Assembly: GCA_017590115.1 (NCBI GenBank)
Contig: JAGGNK010007004.1
Span: 10,848,418-10,912,417 of the forward strand
Reading direction: 5' to 3'
Length of the DNA stretch: 64,000 bases
From: Montifringilla adamsi
Lineage: Eukaryota; Chordata; Aves; Passeriformes; Passeridae
The notes below the pieces were generated by a model, which saw nothing but the letters and a program-made list of their open reading frames with translations, searched no databases and was not told the DNA's origin. This document shows positions 56,601-64,000 of this stretch, in pieces. Numbering within the stretch: the stretch's first letter is position 1; the number at the start of each line of letters is the position of its first letter. The position numbers and the translations under genes are program-made.

Positions 56601-59600
56601 TTCCAGACAGCAGTGCTGCTCATTTATGCCACTTAATTAGTGCAAAGAGCCTGCCAGCTGCTATCTTTGGGCAGAGGAAGATTCTGTTCATTACAGTCAG
56701 CACATCTTACCATCAGAGGGCTTCTCCAGGTGCTCCCAGCCCACCCTTTCAGGTAGGGTTAGAGCTGTAACAAAGGAGAAGAGGAAGGAGGGAAGCAGAA
56801 GAGATACCTTGCAGTTGAAGTGTGTGTGCTGGGTGTCCTGCTTTCCTGGCTCAGAGCAGCAGGTACCTGCAGGTGCCACAGCTCCTTGGTAGCTGCCTTG
56901 GCAGGATGTTCAGGTGTGTGGCAGGTGAGACAGCCTGAGAGGCTGCGGTGTGCAGCTGCAGTGATGCACCTGGTAGTGGGCTCCAGACTGAAGGATAGTT
57001 CCTTTCGAGGATGTTCCCCTGTTAGCTGAGGATCTTGTGCATAGGCATCTGCCATAAACCTTTTACTGCTGTTAATTCTGTTCCTCTTAGCCAAGTTCAT
57101 AAGCTGTGTTTGAAGTGTGTTTGTATCTTCTGGGAGAGCTAATAATGTTTCTTGTCCTTCACATTCAGATGTTCCCATATGTATTTCTTGCACACAAATC
57201 ATTGACTGCTGTGATGATAGAGCACAATGAAGTGAAAATAAGAAAAAAAAGCTGCCAGCACCAAAAGTGTTGCAGTTTTAACAGAACATGTATATATATC
57301 CATTAAAGACTAGACTCACATTTCACTTGCCTTGTGACCCTCTAGACCAGAGTTTTTCCTGAGGTGAAATATATTTCTAGTGTATTGAAATGTGACATTT
57401 CTAAGCTCTGTGGAAAATCAGGACTACAGGTCAAGAGGTGAAGCAATTATTTGTGAATGTTACTGCAGGCATATTAGTTTCCTTTCACGTGCTCAGGAAA
57501 TAGAAGTGATACCTTTTGAGGTTTAGATTTCATTTCTAAAGGCATGTGTTAGTACCTAAGAATGTTAAAAATTGTGCTTCAAACACACTCTGAAGCACTC
57601 TGAAGAAGAGCTTTGGAGGGTACCCAAATAGCAGGCTTTCCCCTCCTGTTTGACTGTCTGTGCTGTTAACAGGTGGCACTCCACGATAAAAAGAGAAAAA
57701 AGCCTGTAACCATCATGCACAAAAACCCCTCTGAAGCCTCACACGGGGTTGTTGTACTTCTGATAGTTCCACTGATTTTTGTGGGGCATTGTATTAATGT
57801 TTCACAGAGTAGGTCATACATATTTTCAGTGTGCAGCTTCTGTTACTGCAGATTTGAAGGCACATGCTTACTGTGACTTGCATTGAATTTGCAGAGACCT
57901 GTGCTGTATTTATATTTTAATATCTGAAATACATATTTTATTATATTATAGTTTATAACTATAATATAATAGTATTATAAGAGTATAATTCTCATTACAC
58001 TCTTTAGAAATTAGAGGGCTTAATTGTAGTTTAAAAATGCACCAGCAGCTAATAAAAAAAATTAATTTCCCTTTATTTCAATGTGCTTGGTCCTTTGAAC
58101 CTAATAGAAAGTGAAAAGCTGATCCTAGTAAGTTAAACAAAGGAATGTTCTGATTTAAAGAACATGTTAGGCAGCATTTTAGTTGCAATGTGTGTGAGGA
58201 GTAGCAGCTTATAAGAGAATGTAATGACTGAATTGAGCTTTTCATTAAGGCAAAAATTCATTCCCGTGTTTTTCTGCTGACAGCTTGTGTGTCTCTCCTG
58301 GCTGAGGAAAGCCTGTCTTGCTGTGAGTTTTTAGGTTTATAAATAAAGCCTTTGGGCACTGCTGCTGCTTCACCTTTTCCTCTGGGGCTGTTGGCCACTC
58401 CAGCAGCCGTCCCAGGCAGCAACTGATTCCTCTTGTCAAGTTGCTCACAGCCTGCTTGTACCTCTGTGTGCTGATCACAGTGCAGCTTGAATTCATTGCC
58501 CAGACACTAAAATCCTACTCTTAATAAGATAGAAAGAGGATATTTTTAGATTATTTTTTTCCCCAGTATGACGAAGGAAGGAAAGAAAGGGAAATAATCC
58601 TCCTGCATGAGCACTGGAGATTGTGTGTGCATATCTGCTTGTTCCTAAGTGGTTCATGCCTTCCAGAGCCTGAAGTAGTTCCCCAGGGCTTCCTTGCTCC
58701 TGTGGGGATTGCTGACCAGGATATCCCACTGGCTGGCCAGGTCTCTGAGAATGCCTTGGAAGCTTCCCCACCACTTGTATTTCCATGCCTGAAATTACCA
58801 ATTTTGTTACCAAGGCAACTTTGTTCACTGACCTATGATATTCACTTGAAAACACTTTTTAAATTAAATTTACTGACACCTGAACACAGTTAAGCCTTTC
58901 CTCTGTGGAGGTTAAATGTACATCTAGTATCAACAAAGATGGTATCATTTATGTACACAGGAGTTGAATTAGTCTTTTCTTATTCCCCCCCAACTTTCTG
59001 TCTCCTGCATTTAAAATTCCTCTATCTCTTCCCTCCCTATGTCATCTCTCACTGCCAAAGTATAAATGTACAATGCTTAAATGCTTCCTTACATGTGGGC
59101 AGCTTTGCTGGATGCCTGGCAAATAGTATTTGTCTCTGCTTGCATTCTTATCATTCTCAAGGACAGAGACTAAAGCAGTCTGAAGCTGCACAAAGAGTAT
59201 AATTTAGAACCATGTGTCAAAACTTAGCATACAGAAACTCTGTAACAAACAGGCATGGTGACTTTACCTCAGTTCCATGACCAGATTTAAGAGTTCAGAC
59301 CCAGTATGCCATTTCCTGTGTTTCAGCAAACTCAGAGGCTAGTTGCAAAAATCAATAAGTAAAATCTGGATGAAGACTGAGGTACTGCTATTGTCACAGT
59401 ACTGGGTTTATGTACAAGTCTAATTGTCTTGTATCTGCTTCCAGACTACCCTGCTAGTCACCAGCTTTCGCAGAATAGAAATCCTTAACCATCTCCCCAT
59501 GGTTTTGAAATTTTGTCTGCAGCTTCTCTCTGTGAAGCTTCTCTCTTTGTATGATGTGAGCAGTCATAAAATACTGTGTATTCAGAAGACATTATTTCAG

Positions 59601-61943
59601 ATAAATTTTAGCTTAAAATAGTGAGCTTAGTTCATCAGCTCTAGCCTGCACCTCCACTGAACTTTCTTGTGCTTGTTCCCATGTTCTCTATACTGTGCTG
59701 AAATACCTCCAGCTCCTTCTTCCAGCTTCTTCTGTGTTCTCACTCATGCCCGTTCCTCAGCATAGGGGGCCATATGCTGTTGGTTTTAATTCTGTGTTAA
59801 AATTTGTCCAGTTTCCATTGTGAGAACTTGCACTGAAATCTTGTCCTTCTTACCTCTGCCTTTTCTAAAGGCAGCTGTGGTGAAGTTCTTTTGTTAACCC
59901 ATACAGGGAGCTTGGTACCATGACCTGATGTGTGTAACACACATAATTATACTCCTTGGATTCTTCACAGGCCATAAAATGTATGACAGCTCAGTTTAAG
60001 AATTTTCTAGTTTTCTCTGATTCTCTGGCTATGCACAGAGGGGCTTCATAAAATTGAAACAAAGAACCCATTGATTTTCAGTCCCACATGGCCTTTCAGC
60101 TCCCTCACCCTCCATGTGAGTTAGGTTTGGGAAGGTTTCATTTGTGCTGGGAGCAGATACCAGTCTGTACACTCTGCTGCTCATTGCACTGAGACCAGGC
60201 TGTGGCAACCCACCTGAAGCAGATGTAATATAACATAAAGCTGTGGGCATTTGTTAACTAATTGTATATTTGTGGTCAATGAAGCCAGATTTAGCTTTAC
60301 AGCTGCCAAATATGTGTGTTGGAACCTCATTTATTGATGCTGTTTTGTTACCTTAAGTCAGGAATTTGTTTTCTCTTAGCTGATAGAAGAGGGAATGGCA
60401 TTCAGGGGAGTAGCAGCATCATTTAATGGGTCCCGTTAGCAGCTCTTGCTGTGTTTCAGAGATCTGCACATTTTTCTGCTCTATTTGTAGATATTCTGTT
60501 TCTTGCATCAAATATGGCTGACACTGAACATTACTTTTTGCTTTCACTTGATTTGTCCTAGAAGATTTTATGACAATTGTGCTTTCTCTTGTTTCATTTT
60601 TCTCCCCTTTTTTTTTTTTTTTTTTAATATGTATATATGCATCATGCTGTTACCATTCCTGAGAATTGTTTTTTTAGGACATGTTGAGTTGCTGTTCTCC
60701 AAAACTAGAACATAATTTCTGTTGAGCTAGAAATTTTACTTCTTTCCTTCAACATGATTTGTTTAGTTGGAAGCTAGAAAAGAAAACAATATAAAGATTT
60801 GCTTTTCTAAGTCTCACGTGCAAGCATTTGTGTGTTTGCTTTACTTTAGGCCTATGGGCAGTTTCTGAGATTATAATTTATTAAATATGTACTTTACAGC
60901 AGATGCTAATTCTGAAGGAAGCAAAATATGTAACTCTATTTGTGTCAATTCCTTCCAGATCCCTTCAGACTCTTTAAAAAAAATCACAACAGAATACCTC
61001 CAATTGTTTATTGTCCTGATTCTAGTTTGAGCTCACCATTACATGGTAAATGGTTAAACAGAGGAGAGTTGTTATATAAAAAGATTTTACAGGAATTCAA
61101 AGTTATGTTGTTCTCATATGCAATGTAGATGTTTGATGGTTAGAGAGTATCTACAGGGCTTCCTCATAGCATGCATTCTTTTGATTATTGTCTTTAGATG
61201 TAGGTAGGAAGAATTCCTTCCCACAGCGTCCAATACATTCCTTCCTGAAGAAAGGTGGATGCCAAGGGGAGCTGTGTGGAGGGGAGGATGAAGGTGATTG
61301 TGCTAAGTGCTTAAGTTGAAACAGAGTAAACAGTTTTATTTGATGCTAACAGAATATTCACCTGTGTAGCTGTGTAACATTTAAAAAACTGGAGCAAAGA
61401 GGTGTGTGTGTTATGAATAACAAATCAAAGTTAGAGTAGATATTTAGAGAAGGGAAAAGTGCAGTCACACTTCTTCTAACCAACCATTGCTAAAGGCAGT
61501 AGAGGCTTCCAGGGTGGCACAGTGTTGACATCTTTAGAGTGAAAGCCGTTCTCTTACTTACCAGATGTGTACATTTTTATGATACGAGTAGGAGGGGAAA
61601 AAGGAAAGGTTAGCCGTAACAATGTATTTTATAAGGGATCACCTCCCTTGAAATTTTCCTTTCAGTTACAACAGGGGAGAGAGAGTATGAACTCCTTAGA
61701 CAGAATATTTGGGAGTTCCAAATAAATACAACTTAAAATGTAAAAGCTTTGCAATTTCTTTTCAGATTGTGAATGTGTCACGCTTAGTTGGTGTTGATAA
61801 CCCCGTGGAGCTGATCTATTTCGTGGAGGACCAAGATGGGGAGAGACTGAGCGCTCTGAAGTGCTCAGACCTGATGAACAGAGTCGACATCCAGCGGGCT
61901 GCGATCATCCTTGGCTACCGCATCGAGGGCAGCGTTGCGCAGC
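32972..61943 (+). CDS. KIAA1549: KIAA1549 (UPF0606 family), partial, 8 exons
   Basis: The joined exons are 32972-35644, 37116-37204, 42834-43011, 44517-44644, 46049-46232, 52517-52576, 55144-55289 and 61766-61943, giving one open frame of 1,212 codons. Every intron is GT-AG and every phase matches. Known family facts: KIAA1549 is a large type I membrane protein (about 1,950 residues in human) found at the photoreceptor connecting cilium. Recessive human variants cause retinitis pigmentosa, and the gene is the 5' partner of BRAF in pilocytic astrocytoma. Seen here: a long Ser/Thr/Pro-rich ectodomain, then the conserved block starting YVCDITVPDAYL and running to GYRIEGSVAQ. The signal-peptide exon and the transmembrane and cytoplasmic exons are not in the window. 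The paralogue KIAA1549L was considered. Blocks recalled from human KIAA1549 (DVGSGD, FPSRPVV, NLSVVEFSFYLG, YFVEDQDGERLSA) decide for KIAA1549. Confidence 0.95.
35645..37115 (+). other. KIAA1549 intron between giant exon and exon 3
   Basis: A 1,471-base phase-1 intron with GT at 35645 and AG at 37115. Apart from a short direct duplication (TCAAAAGTTTCTT twice, near 36840-36866), I see nothing in it. Confidence 0.9.
37116..37204 (+). CDS. KIAA1549: KIAA1549 exon 3: first half of module 1
   Basis: This 89-base exon lies between TTTCTAG at 37115 and GAG|GTAAGT at 37205, phase 1 in and phase 0 out. It completes a Val codon shared with the previous exon and adds 29 residues beginning LARRAVLRNVSESIREVL. 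The segment VSESIREVLRVQFRRSVE is amphipathic and likely helical. An NVS sequon is present. It directly follows the conserved VPDAYL block, as in human KIAA1549, so no exon is missing between them. The exon is too short to stand alone as an open frame and was found from splice sites, phase and homology. Confidence 0.95.
37205..42833 (+). other. KIAA1549 intron 3-4
   Basis: A 5.6 kb phase-0 intron. No clear transposon or extra exon is seen. Human KIAA1549 joins the flanking exon products directly, so no coding exon is expected. Confidence 0.88.
42834..43011 (+). CDS. KIAA1549: KIAA1549 exon 4: second half of module 1
   Basis: This 178-base exon follows a long T-rich tract ending TTTGTAG and ends at ACAG|GTGAGT. 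It is phase 0 in and phase 1 out, with 59 full codons. The product has two strand-like stretches, VYKISPKFAFLVTSG and PFVYTAIAVINVLVN, then RGEAPIILSLHPSF and FQVQT. It matches the family block with the VTSGPFVYTA core. An NSS sequon is present. With exon 3 it makes one unit of about 89 residues, bounded by phase-1 introns on both sides. Confidence 0.96.
43012..44516 (+). other. KIAA1549 intron 4-5
   Basis: A 1.5 kb phase-1 intron, GTGAGT to TTTCAG. I see nothing else in it. Confidence 0.9.
44517..44644 (+). CDS. KIAA1549: KIAA1549 exon 5: first half of module 2
   Basis: This 128-base exon lies between GCTTTCAG at 44516 and GTGCAG|GTGAGA at 44645, phase 1 in and phase 0 out. It adds 42 full codons after a shared Val. 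The product starts LQFVPRNVDIGFCTF and continues with a probable helix, SQRIERGLTMAFVEVNKH, then the strand-like FYNFTVQ with an NFT sequon. The single Cys (GFCTF) is shared with the human sequence. The open frame running into the next intron is read-through and not coding. Confidence 0.96.
44645..46048 (+). other. KIAA1549 intron 5-6
   Basis: A 1.4 kb phase-0 intron, GTGAGA to TTTTCAG. I see nothing else in it. Confidence 0.9.
46049..46232 (+). CDS. KIAA1549: KIAA1549 exon 6: second half of module 2
   Basis: This 184-base exon follows TCTTTTCAG and ends GAAC|GTAAGT, phase 0 in and phase 1 out, with 61 full codons. The product begins ILNITLSRPGV, continues GPVSIVFAIRDRDGFLNGSEV (split here as GPVSIVFAIRD and RDGFLNGSEV) and ends NLSVVEFSFYLGFPVQQIAE. 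It has three sequons (NIT, NGS, NLS). The strand, strand, helix, strand order resembles exon 9 closely (see findings). The block NLSVVEFSFYLG is among the best conserved in the family and makes the assignment firm. Confidence 0.97.
46233..52516 (+). other. KIAA1549 intron 6-7
   Basis: A 6.3 kb phase-1 intron. It contains a CR1 3' tail at 47825-47900 and a homeodomain-motif-rich stretch at about 50290-50450. No additional coding exon is seen. Confidence 0.88.
47825..47900 (+). repeat. CR1 LINE 3' terminal stub, sense
   Basis: GGGCTTCGAACTAGATGACC, then GGTCTCTTACAAACC and the end CAATTCCATGATTCTGT, match the last part of CR1. Only the tail is clear; sequence back to about 47640 may be decayed CR1 but cannot be shown. 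Confidence 0.8.
52517..52576 (+). CDS. KIAA1549: KIAA1549 exon 7: short linker exon
   Basis: This 60-base exon lies between TTTTTTCTTCAG at 52516 and ACAG|GTACGT at 52577, phase 1 at both ends, with 19 full codons. The product (P)FHYPKLNVSQLMKSSWVRT matches the human linker between the second and third modules, including the SSWVRT end. It has one NVS sequon. Because it is symmetrical (1-1) and 60 bases long, skipping it would keep the frame and remove only the linker. It was found from splice sites and homology because it is too short for an ordinary open-frame search. Confidence 0.94.
52577..55143 (+). other. KIAA1549 intron 7-8
   Basis: A 2.6 kb phase-1 intron with a 24-base T-run at 54570-54593. 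I see no other element. Confidence 0.88.
54570..54593. repeat. Poly-T tract, 24 bases
   Basis: An uninterrupted run of 24 T about 550 bases before exon 8. A likely length-variable mononucleotide repeat and a possible assembly-error site. Confidence 0.9.
55144..55289 (+). CDS. KIAA1549: KIAA1549 exon 8: first half of module 3
   Basis: This 146-base exon follows TGCCATGCAG at 55143 and ends GTGCAG|GTATTA, phase 1 in and phase 0 out, with 48 full codons after a shared Val. The product begins LLGVVDQRIQEEVFRAEMER and then KLAHLFNEALLRGRIWRR, a long charged helix, and ends with the strand-like SNIVQ. Local GC and CpG content is higher than in the flanking introns. The donor GTATTA is the weakest of the set (see findings). 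Confidence 0.95.
57939..57971. repeat. Perfect 15-bp inverted repeat, 3-base loop
   Basis: The arms at 57939-57953 and 57957-57971 are exact reverse complements, separated by TAT. Both arms are almost pure A/T. It could extrude as a hairpin or cruciform. Such AT palindromes also arise by chance in AT-rich introns. Confidence 0.9.
60608..60625. repeat. Poly-T tract, 18 bases
   Basis: An uninterrupted T-run within intron 8-9, with no adjacent exon or recognisable retrotransposon body. Confidence 0.85.
61766..61943 (+). CDS. KIAA1549: KIAA1549 exon 9: second half of module 3
   Basis: This 178-base exon lies between TTTCTTTTCAG at 61765 and CAGC|GTAAGC at 61944, phase 0 in and phase 1 out, with 59 full codons. 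The product begins IVNVSRLVGVDNPVELIYF, includes the conserved VEDQDGERLSA, and ends AAIILGYRIEGSVAQ. It has one NVS sequon. In human the next exon starts with Pro and leads into the transmembrane helix. That exon is not found before the window ends, so the frame stops open after the first base of the next codon. Confidence 0.97.
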
Positions 61944-64000
61944 GTAAGCCCCGTCCGTGCATGCCCCATCTGTGCATGCCCCGTCCGTGCACGCCCCTGC
62001 CAGCAAAGGCAAACGGGAGGCTGGCTTGGCCTGGGCAGGTCATGGCACTGCACCGTGCCCACTGTTGCAGTGTTTTGTTCTTGGGGTGCTGCAGCTCTGA
62101 CACTCCAGGAAATCAGTTTTAGCAGCCTTGCAGTGAGCTGTGCAGTGTTGTTTTGCCTCTCGAAGACGCTGCTGAGCTACAGGTTGCAGCAGGGTCCTTA
62201 AGTCCAGCCTCACTGCATTCACTCTGTGCTTGTGCTGGGAAAGCACGGTGCTGACCAGAGACCTTCCTGCCATTTTCATGTCATCCTGCTAGGCCAGTAT
62301 TTCTTTACAGTTTGTCTTGTCCGGGAGCCTGCACAAACCCCCCAGTTGGGAGATGGGAGTGTGTGGGTATTAAATGGGTATTTCCTTTAGCTGAGTAATG
62401 GCACTGTAGTTTAATAACACCAGTTTTTCACTGCTTTTTTGTCTGAATTACTTTTTCTGTGAAAGATGTACATTAAGGGTAGTTGGGGCATTTATTTCTT
62501 CCGTGGAATAGGATTGACCTTGGTTTTACTTGTTTGTCCATCAGCAGCATATAAGTAATACGATCTTTTAATGAATATAATATAAAAATAATATGATTTT
62601 TTTTACTAGATATGCATCAGAATAAATAGGATAGGTCATGTAAACTCATACAATTACTTCATTCAGGAGGCTTGGTATATAAATAATTTTCAGTTAGTAG
62701 CAAGACAGAGTACCTACTCAAAATTCCATGTTACAATTAGGAAAGAAACTTTATGGTATCTGAGGAAGAGACAAGTGTGATCTGCAAAATACCTCATTGG
62801 TATGAATGTTGAATTACCCTTTCTTATTTCTGTGCAGTATGGAAGCATGAGTTGCATGGTACCACAGGGTATTTTGCCAACAGAACAAGAGCATGTGTCT
62901 GAGATTTAAAATTCCCTACAGAAAGAAAAGAAAGAAAATAGTAATAATTGTACCATCTGTATGTGTTTGTAAATTTTGTCCTTCATTAAAACAGGTGTCT
63001 ACAGATAGGTCAGTAGCTCTTATACATCTCCTCAATATCCATTAATGGACTGTAATGCTGATTAGACAGAAGTGAAAAATGTTGTAAGAATAAATTCTCT
63101 TTACAAAAATTATAAATGCTGAACAATCTTCATAAAGTGTTCATAGCTTATAGTGCATGTTGAAACTTGTTATCTTTGACCTGTCATTTGAAAGCTCTTC
63201 TAAGAGTCACAGAGTCATAAAAATCTTTAAGTGATTCTATTGGAAGAAACTAGACCAAAAAAAGATTATTTTTGTAACAGAAAACATAATGCCAGAAAGG
63301 AGTTGTTAGATATGTCCCGTTAAGTTCTAGGCTCATCATTGGAATGACTACTAATAAAATGATATCTAGAAAAAAATAGAAATACTCTTTTTAACTTGAA
63401 AACATAATTTTTAGAAAGTGCATCAATTTGACTAAAAATGCATTATTGCTATGATTTTTTGACCCGTAATTAACCACTGTGCAAAATTAGCAAATAAAAG
63501 TTTTGTCATTTATTTCAGTTTACCTTTTGCAAAAATAACTTGTTTGATTACCCTTCCCAGCAGTTTTCTTTTCTGCTTGGAGCTAAAGGATCTCACACAC
63601 TGACAATAAAACAGAGAGAAGAAAAAAAGTAATCAGCAATGCAAGACTATACACCTTGTGGAGGAGGTTCAAATTGGTTTTGGTAACGAAATGTTAAAGA
63701 GAAGAGGCAGCTGGAAATACTGCCTAAAGCAGGAAGTAGGCAGCAATGTTGGAAAGTCTATCTTACCTTTGCTAGTGGCAGAGTAATTTTTTAGACCCAT
63801 TTCACTATGTCAGCTTAGTTTTGGGTTACAGGATGATGTAGCAGAAGAGCCATTTTCATTATTATTTTAAGTACAGCTCTTCAGAAGGTGGGCCAGGACA
63901 ATTGATCTCCTGCCCCATGCTTCCTGAGCATGACATACCTTAACTTACAGTGAGATGACATTTCCTGTGATGTGCAGCTGGTTTCTGATAAATTCCTTAA
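61944..64000 (+). other. KIAA1549 intron 9 (5' part)
   Basis: The intron starts GTAAGC and carries a 3-copy 15-bp repeat in its first 50 bases. The following 2 kb is AT-rich and shows no transmembrane exon. A weak antisense CR1-like phrase near 63206-63255 is not strong enough to call. Confidence 0.8.
61949..61993. repeat. Three tandem copies of a 15-bp unit at the splice donor
   Basis: CCCCGTCCGTGCATG, CCCCATCTGTGCATG and CCCCGTCCGTGCACG follow each other directly, starting 5 bases after the donor GT of exon 9. The patch is C-rich and CpG-bearing, unlike the rest of the intron. Copies differ at two or three positions. Confidence 0.9.

Larger units (their letters stand above)
55290..61765 (+). 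other. KIAA1549 intron 8-9
   Basis: A 6.5 kb phase-0 intron starting with the weak donor GTATTA. It holds two AATAAA hexamers within its first 46 bases, an AT palindrome at 57939-57971 and an 18-base T-run at 60608-60625. No extra exon is seen. Confidence 0.87.

Noticed and set aside
32972..61943. Assignment to the paralogue KIAA1549L
   Set aside because: Exon-level motifs (YVCDITVPDAYL, VTSGPFVYTA, NLSVVEFSFYLG, VEDQDGERLSA) agree better with my memory of KIAA1549; a database alignment would settle it.
62836..62871. Possible next exon after CTGTGCAG
   Set aside because: In the required phase it gives a product unlike the family's Pro-led transmembrane exon, no good donor follows, and a stop is met soon after.
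63206..63255. Antisense CR1-like phrase (TCACAGAGTCATAAAAATC)
   Set aside because: Only a short vague match and no further CR1 sequence beside it.

Overview
The window is intronic and exonic DNA from a bird, most likely a songbird. Three things point there: several CR1 LINE fragments (two with reverse-transcriptase coding remnants, three ending in the typical ATTCTATGATT-like tail), an ERV-type solo LTR that I recognise from passerine genomes, and compact 1.4-6.5 kb introns in the gene. The base composition is AT-rich with few CpGs, as expected for intronic DNA. No bacterial, phage or CRISPR feature is present.

One gene accounts for the window: KIAA1549 (UPF0606 / DUF3827 family), on the + strand. 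I assembled eight consecutive coding exons by joining consensus splice sites: 32972-35644, 37116-37204, 42834-43011, 44517-44644, 46049-46232, 52517-52576, 55144-55289 and 61766-61943. All seven junctions keep one open frame, and the exons total 3,636 bases (1,212 codons). The translation matches the extracellular half of vertebrate KIAA1549 from just after the signal-peptide exon. The first exon to the promoter side, and the transmembrane and cytoplasmic exons, lie outside the window.

Layout: 1-32971 is the 3' part of the first intron (or 5' flank plus intron). It holds a rearranged antisense CR1 (2957-4500), two sense CR1 copies (12600-13500 and 14681-15095), a solo LTR (22341-22764), a CpG-enriched patch (29090-29790) and an unassigned coding-like minus-strand frame (10366-10632). 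From 32972 to 61943 lie the eight exons: one giant Ser/Thr-rich mucin-like exon, then three two-exon modules and one linker exon. After 61943 the sequence is intron to the end.

The most interesting structure is in the gene. The exon pairs 37116-37204/42834-43011, 44517-44644/46049-46232 and 55144-55289/61766-61943 all show the same phase pattern (1-0, then 0-1). Each encodes a helix, strand, strand, helix pattern. This suggests three tandem SEA-like modules made by duplicating a symmetrical 1-1 unit. No operon, RNA gene or second protein-coding gene could be supported.
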